Source: Larix kaempferi
Lineage: Eukaryota > Streptophyta > Pinopsida > Pinales > Pinaceae
Direction: 5' to 3'
DNA: 64,000 nt
NCBI GenBank assembly: GCA_027924585.1
Contig: BSBM01000592.1
Span: 8,068,501-8,132,500 of the forward strand
In this document: in pieces, positions 58,817 through 64,000 of the stretch
Layout of the letters: each line of letters begins with the position of its first letter
How positions within the stretch are numbered: position 1 is the stretch's first letter
Made by a program: the position numbers and the translations under genes
The notes under the pieces: model-generated
Database searches by the model: none
Told to the model about the DNA's origin: nothing
Seen by the model: only the letters and a program-made list of their open reading frames with translations

Positions 58817-59055
58817 TAAGGGGGTAGGAACAATGGATTCTTCCTTCTCTTTCAATCACTTTGTAAATCCTTCATCCCATCCCAAATTGGTCTAGTGTTC
58901 TAGTAATTTGTACTCTTAATGTGTTTCTTTAGTGTGCTTTTGTACTTTTGCATTTGATGATCACCATTTTATCTTGTGAATGGTTTATCATATGGTCCTC
59001 TTATTCTCAATGTTATCAACACTTGATCCATTTCCTTTCATCTTATTACTCTGTA
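58817..59055 (+). repeat. Purine tract and 3' LTR fragment of the old element
   Basis: A run AAGGGGGTAGGAA at 58818-58830 could be the polypurine tract. The following sequence matches 54846 onward from 58889 and is lost after about 59050, so this LTR is truncated. Confidence 0.5.
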
Positions 59056-59777
59056 ATTTTAGTGCTCCTCGGCACTATGTCAACATAACAAAAAAAAGAC
59101 AAGAATTGCTCCAAAAGAAACCATGATTTTTATTTTTTATGTTTTTAATACAAAAATCCACTTCATATTTATTTAGTCCTCATTTTTTTATTTGCTAAGC
59201 ATCATACGTATTCCATTTTTATTATTATTAGAGTTTACCCGTCCAAGGTCACATGTCTTTTCATGTCATGGGCCTATTACATGACTGTATCTCATTCTTA
59301 AGTTCCCTCTTAAGCCATCTTGCATTATGAGTATGGAAGCCATATAACCAACTCTCCTAATGACTTTATGTTATAATTTCATACAATTATGTCACCACTA
59401 AATTCTTTGAATTAAGATTAAGGTTTATTCCCCCCAAGGGTGTCATACGTAGGATGTAAGACAACCTTTCCTCGTGTTAATCCAATATGCATACTCACTA
59501 ATAAGCATGAGGGTTTCATTAACTCATCAACCATTATAATTCATCAAGGAAATCTGCAACCATAAATTAATTAAAATAATTCTAACACTTCTACGTATGT
59601 ATAGTTCCCATTGGTTCAATAATTCAACTAGGCAACCTTCAAGGAATCAAGAAATTGGTTGAGGTCTTTTATCAATCATATAACATGCAATCTCTTACAA
59701 GGATACTAAATTGAGAATTTAATAACTTAAACATACTTAATTGGTTCAAAATTAATGATATTGAATTAACATTCAAT
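59056..59777. other. No gene seen
   Basis: AT-rich, no motif or structured repeat recognised. Confidence 0.5.
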
Positions 59778-59789
59778 TCCATTGTTAGA

Positions 59790-60768
59790 TGATGAAATTT
59801 AATTGATTCCAAATGAGAGCTCTGCGAAAACCCTATCTCTGGTTTTGAGAGTCGTATTCTTGTTTAAGCTTGGGCGGCCAGAGTTTGTCCCAGCCGCCCC
59901 TCCTCTCTGTGCATAGCTGATGCCTTCTTGCAGGCTTCCTGAAGGGCGGCGACCTTTCTTCTGGTGGAGGCTACTCGATAGGGACTCACGGCAGTCTGCT
60001 CCAGGATTCAATGTTGCGGGCTAGATGCAGTTCTGAGCTGTTGCTGGCCACAGGCGGAGCCGTTTTGCTACGGTTGCTTTGAGTTCTTGGAGGCCGGTGG
60101 GTTTCCTGAGGGGAGGTTCATTCGGTGGAGGCGTCACGACCGCACACAGGGCAATGCCGCTTGAAGCGATTTGCCCTCGTGCTGAGACGCAGGGTTGTGA
60201 AGAGATTCAGCGCGGACTATGAGGCAGGGGCTTGTCCGAGGCCAGATTGGCGATCATATGCGCCGGATCTTGATGCCAGCTGGGGCGTCCACGCAGGAGG
60301 TGAAGCTCTTGGCCGAGAAGGCCCACTTCTTCGGTGGCATCCATCCCTGAGTGCGGCGGCTGTGGGGCATCAAGATCCCAGCCTTTCGGCGGCATCCTCC
60401 CTTGACGGCGTGGGGTTACAGGCTCCTGCCTCTTCAACGACGGATACTATTCGACGGCGGCAGCTAACCTTCGACGGCATCTGCTACATGATGGTGGCGG
60501 CGTTCTCTTGGTTGTTACCTTTGTCGAGTATCCAGATCTAAAACTGGTGGTTTCACCTGCTGTTCAAGATTCTTCTTCTTGTGGCAACATTTTCTCTGGG
60601 TATCTCTTTTTTGGTTCAGCTCTTTATAAGCTGTTGTTTCTGCTTATATGGGACAGAAATTTGTGAAAATGTAGGGATCCTTGTTGATTCTACTACATGT
60701 GCAGAATGTAATTTTAATCATCTTTTTGAAATAAAATTGCGGACATTTTCCAAGGAAAAAAAAAAAAC
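59790..60768 (+). mobile_element. GC-rich retroposed sequence with poly(A) and 12-bp target duplication
   Basis: TCCATTGTTAGA occurs at 59778-59789 and 60769-60780, exactly flanking the insert. It ends in 12 A (60756-60767), preceded by AATAAA at 60730-60735, the spacing of a real polyadenylation signal. The first 700 bp are strikingly rich in G+C against an AT-rich background. An open stretch of about 138 codons (60125-60541) lacks an ATG start at its beginning and matches no family I know. It is either a processed copy of a host transcript or a non-autonomous LINE passenger. Confidence 0.75.
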
Positions 60769-60780
60769 TCCATTGTTAGA

Positions 60781-62150
60781 CATATACATTAATTTATGAG
60801 TGCAAATGATACACAATTATTTAATGAATATAATCTTCTAGTTTGGGAATTTCATCAGACACTTTGTATGCAACCATTTATACAATCATTTTACACATAT
60901 CCACCTACAAAAATTTTGGGTGTAATATTCTTATAAATCTCGAAAGAAAAAAACTTAGGAAACCAATTGAATTTACAGGTAGAAAACCCCCATAGGGTAA
61001 CAAGCATTTCCCCAAAATTACCCAAGTCACATAATTGGTCTTTCAAAAACTTAAAGCTAGACTTGAAATAGGGGTTTACATGTCCAAATGTTATGGATAC
61101 CCCCTAATGTGGTTTTGAAACCACACAAAAACACTTATAGATACATTTTATTAAAATCACACCAACATGGACAATTCTCCAAATTTTACTAGACCAAAAT
61201 GCTTCTAGCCCAAAACCACATAACCATATTGATAACAAATGAATGTTTCAACAACCAAAGACCCCTATTTGTCCACAAATTCATAGAACTCATGCATGCA
61301 TTTCTTAAACATGTGGAAAGCAACACCAAGCTTCAATCATACATGGAGAAAGAAATCCAACTATGTTTCTTTTTCTGTGTTAGTTTAATCGATGGCTTCC
61401 TCAACCAATATAATCACACATAACTTGAATTAAATATTTATAGACCACATAAACACATTAGCATTCATTCAAAACTGTTAGAAACACTTGGCACACAAAC
61501 TCCAAGTCACATTTATACATGGAAATATCATAACCAGGTTTAAAATACGCAGAGGAGCAACAATTTCCTACAAAAATACTTCTAAATTCATATCAATTAT
61601 TATGAAATCCTAAGTTCTTTTTCAAAAATTTCCCCAAATGGAAGCCACATTTTCTTTAGTGATTTTTCCAACACTTAGCAAGCATCCCCTGTAACCTATA
61701 TTATGAAGAAAGACAACTACCAACTTTATGTACAATGAAAACAAAATGTTAATTCAAATTAATTGAAACAATTAATCAAATATTACCTCAGTTTCCCTCT
61801 TGGAACTTTCTCCAAGTCATTTTTTCTTCCCTTGGCTTACCGTGACTACGATTATTTTTGTTCTTTGGGGAGACAACTTCAAACAACTTCTCTATAATCT
61901 TTTAGAGTTTGCTCCCATACTTTTGCTTGCAACAATTTAGCATAAACCCAACACATTTTCTCATACCAACAATTATGTTAGTAAGCTAGTAAATCCATAT
62001 TAAATCAACATGCATCTAAAAGAGAACCAAGTGATCAATTAAACAGCAATATGGAATATATCAAATTTAAATACATTATACCTTATCAAGGACTCCATTT
62101 TAATAGTCGATCGAATATCTAGTTCCACATTACCATTTCCATTATGAACT
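60781..62150. other. No gene seen
   Basis: AT-rich sequence with short frames only; no motif, RNA gene or clear repeat. Confidence 0.5.
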
Positions 62151-63794
62151 CAAATGGTGTTAATCAATTTCCTCCCAACCATACTCAAAAAAACTTATTT
62201 CCCTTAGACCCCCAAGTTGTGTGGGCTCATAAGCAATCTCTGATGTAGAATATATTTCAATGGTAGGTTTCCCACCAATTGAACTTGTCAGGCAAAATAA
62301 TGGCACATCTAATAAGGGGTTTCTCTCGTAGCTTACCTTCATATTCATCTTGGGCTAATTTAAGTGCTAGCAAAATTTCTACAACATTTCAATACTCTCC
62401 AAGTTCCCCCAAAAAACCCATGGAGGCCTCACCTATTTATAGGCCTAATGAGGCTAGCCACCTTGCCCCTGCATGCAAAATTAAATTAATTTTCTTATTT
62501 AGAAATTACCAAATATTCATCACGCTTCCTTAATTTCCAAATATATATCACTCCCACTATTTACTTTTTATTTGAAATTATTAAATAGGTGAATAATCAC
62601 CCTCTGAGGTGTCACTTGGAGATAAATATTTAATGTAATTATATAATTTCCCATAATTCACTAATTTTCATATGTTCTTTAAAATAATAATTTATCAAAG
62701 AGCACCCCCCCTGCCAAAAAAAAGTGGTAAATTAGCTTATTGATTAATTCAACCATGGGGTCTTTTAGGTTACCTTAGTTTGGTTCCACATATGGAAGGA
62801 TGGGGAGTAAGTTCATCCCAACTCTATGCCTTCACCCCAAACATAACCATCCCATCTATTTTTCAAAGATATACTCCATGCCTCTATCGTGACTCTGTGT
62901 CTATGTTGAGACTCCACGCTTATGTTGAGACTCCATGCCTCTATTAAGAATTCACTTGTTTTAGTCCACACCCATCTATTGGCATGTTTTCAAGGCTTTG
63001 CCTTGTACCCTTCAAAGATATAGAACCACACATATCAAATACATCAAAGGGTAATATAAGCAACTCAACTTCAAGTGACATGTTACCCTTAACATGTTTG
63101 TAATTTTTCAAGTGGGCTTCCATAATCCCTTAATGTTTAGTCAAAATATATATATAAGTCTTGACTAATAAAATTTCAATCACTTTTATATCCAAGTTAT
63201 CCTCCATGGATCTTACTATCAGATTCCCAACTTGGAGCTCTCCCAGATAGTTGTGTGCATTTGTGTCACCCTTTAGATGACCCATTACTTGCACCACTAA
63301 AATCAATGAAATAATATCATGGCCTAAGGATATAGATATGAATTGCAATCAAACATAACATCAAATGAATTTCTATTAGTTTCATTAATTTTTTGTAGTA
63401 TTTAGTTTTTCTTCCACAACCTTCCTTTTATTTAGTCAACTCTACCTAAAAGTCCCGCGGGGCCTATCATCCTACCACAATTCATACTTTCTTTCTATTA
63501 TTAGTATTTAAGTATTAGAATATTATCAAACTATGTCATCTAAGAATCCAATCTATCATTCATTAATCCATTACAATAAGGAATCATGTCATCGTTGTGT
63601 TACACAACTACCTACTCAATAATCAAGAATGCATCAAAACATCCTTATAAATCATTCTACATGCCCAAAGTATAGATATTCACCCTATCTATACAGATAA
63701 AACCCTTGAAAACATCCAATCTATTGTTAGCCTCCTTATCATACAACAAATAGAATTAGGCAAGATACCAAATAAAATTAGAGAAGGAAGGACA
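62150..63794 (-). repeat. Probable 3' LTR of a Ty3/gypsy element (minus strand)
   Basis: On the minus strand it would start TGTCCTTCC just after the purine tract at 63811-63803 and carries a TATA box at 62441-62434. The far end was not found, so the left border is approximate. A small tandem phrase (TATGTTGAGACTCCA) lies near 62900-62935. Confidence 0.35.
62434..62441 (-). promoter_or_regulatory. TATA box, minus strand
   Basis: TATAAATA within GGCCTATAAATAGGTGAGG on the minus strand, a strong TATA context, placed as expected in the putative LTR. Confidence 0.5.
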
Positions 63795-63802
63795 TTAAAT
63801 AA

Positions 63803-63811
63803 TTCCCCCTT
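63803..63811 (-). other. Polypurine tract of the gypsy element
   Basis: AAGGGGGAA on the minus strand, preceded by a pol-tail-like reading AWKLEAKFCSKG, as at the end of gypsy polyproteins. Confidence 0.4.
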
Positions 63812-64000
63812 GGAACAAAACTTGGCCTCAAGTTTCCATGCAATAACCAAAGAATTGTGTTATGTAAAATAGATCACAAAATAAGATCATAACCATATCT
63901 CATCATGTTAATATCATAAGAGCTACATCTTTGGCTCAATGTCAAATTCATAATTCAGATTTCTCTGAAGCACAAACATCTCCATGAAGTCAAAACATAT
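63812..64000 (-). pseudogene. End of a gypsy polyprotein, decayed
   Basis: The minus-strand reading has stops but ends with the short peptide noted at the purine tract. The rest of the element would lie beyond the window's right edge. Confidence 0.3.

Noticed and set aside
1-64000. CRISPR array, bacterial operon or prokaryotic defence system
   Set aside because: The tandem arrays lack spacer structure, and all recognisable genes belong to plant retroelements or pararetroviruses.

Overview
The window is a stretch of plant nuclear intergenic DNA, AT-rich and built almost wholly of nested, decaying mobile elements. I found no convincing host gene and no structural RNA gene. Plant origin rests on Ty1/copia elements primed by initiator tRNA-Met, a plant-type LINE whose ORF2 carries a C-terminal RNase H, and an endogenous caulimovirid (plant pararetrovirus). 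The density of old, gene-free repeats fits a very large genome such as a gymnosperm's, but this is an inference and the species cannot be named from the sequence.

Layout. 1-6819: a young Ty1/copia element on the + strand whose 5' LTR is cut by the window edge. Its gag-pol frame is open except for one nonsense codon near the end of RNase H, and it carries long tandem-repeat arrays before the 3' LTR. 6820-12681: a related, badly decayed copia element on the - strand, apparently the target of the first. 12682-20310: about 7.6 kb of endogenous caulimovirid in circularly permuted order (RT-RNase H, unknown ORF, intergenic promoter region with three 100-bp repeats, tRNA-Met primer site, movement protein, capsid protein, start of protease), with many stops and frameshifts. 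20697-24690: two diverged direct repeats of about 1.5 kb around a copia remnant; the second copy holds a 342-bp hairpin insertion.

24691-42240: mostly unrecognisable sequence. It contains an old LTR with primer site, a gag remnant, a triplicated 0.7-kb repeat split by a 5'-truncated LINE, a gene-like decayed region with 187-bp in-frame repeats, and two tRNA-like SINE candidates. 42241-49080: a candidate CACTA terminus and hairpin-rich DNA, split by an almost intact 6.27-kb LINE flanked by a perfect 19-bp target duplication, with an uninterrupted 1413-codon ORF2. 49081-64000: AT-rich DNA, a decayed unknown minus-strand coding region, an old LTR element with a non-coding interior, a GC-rich poly(A)-tailed retroposed sequence with a 12-bp target duplication, and the probable 3' end of a minus-strand Ty3/gypsy element.

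The nesting gives a relative order: the caulimovirid copy (oldest), then the minus-strand copia element, then the plus-strand copia element. The LINE at 42648 is also recent. Identities come from reading motifs by eye; no database search was run.
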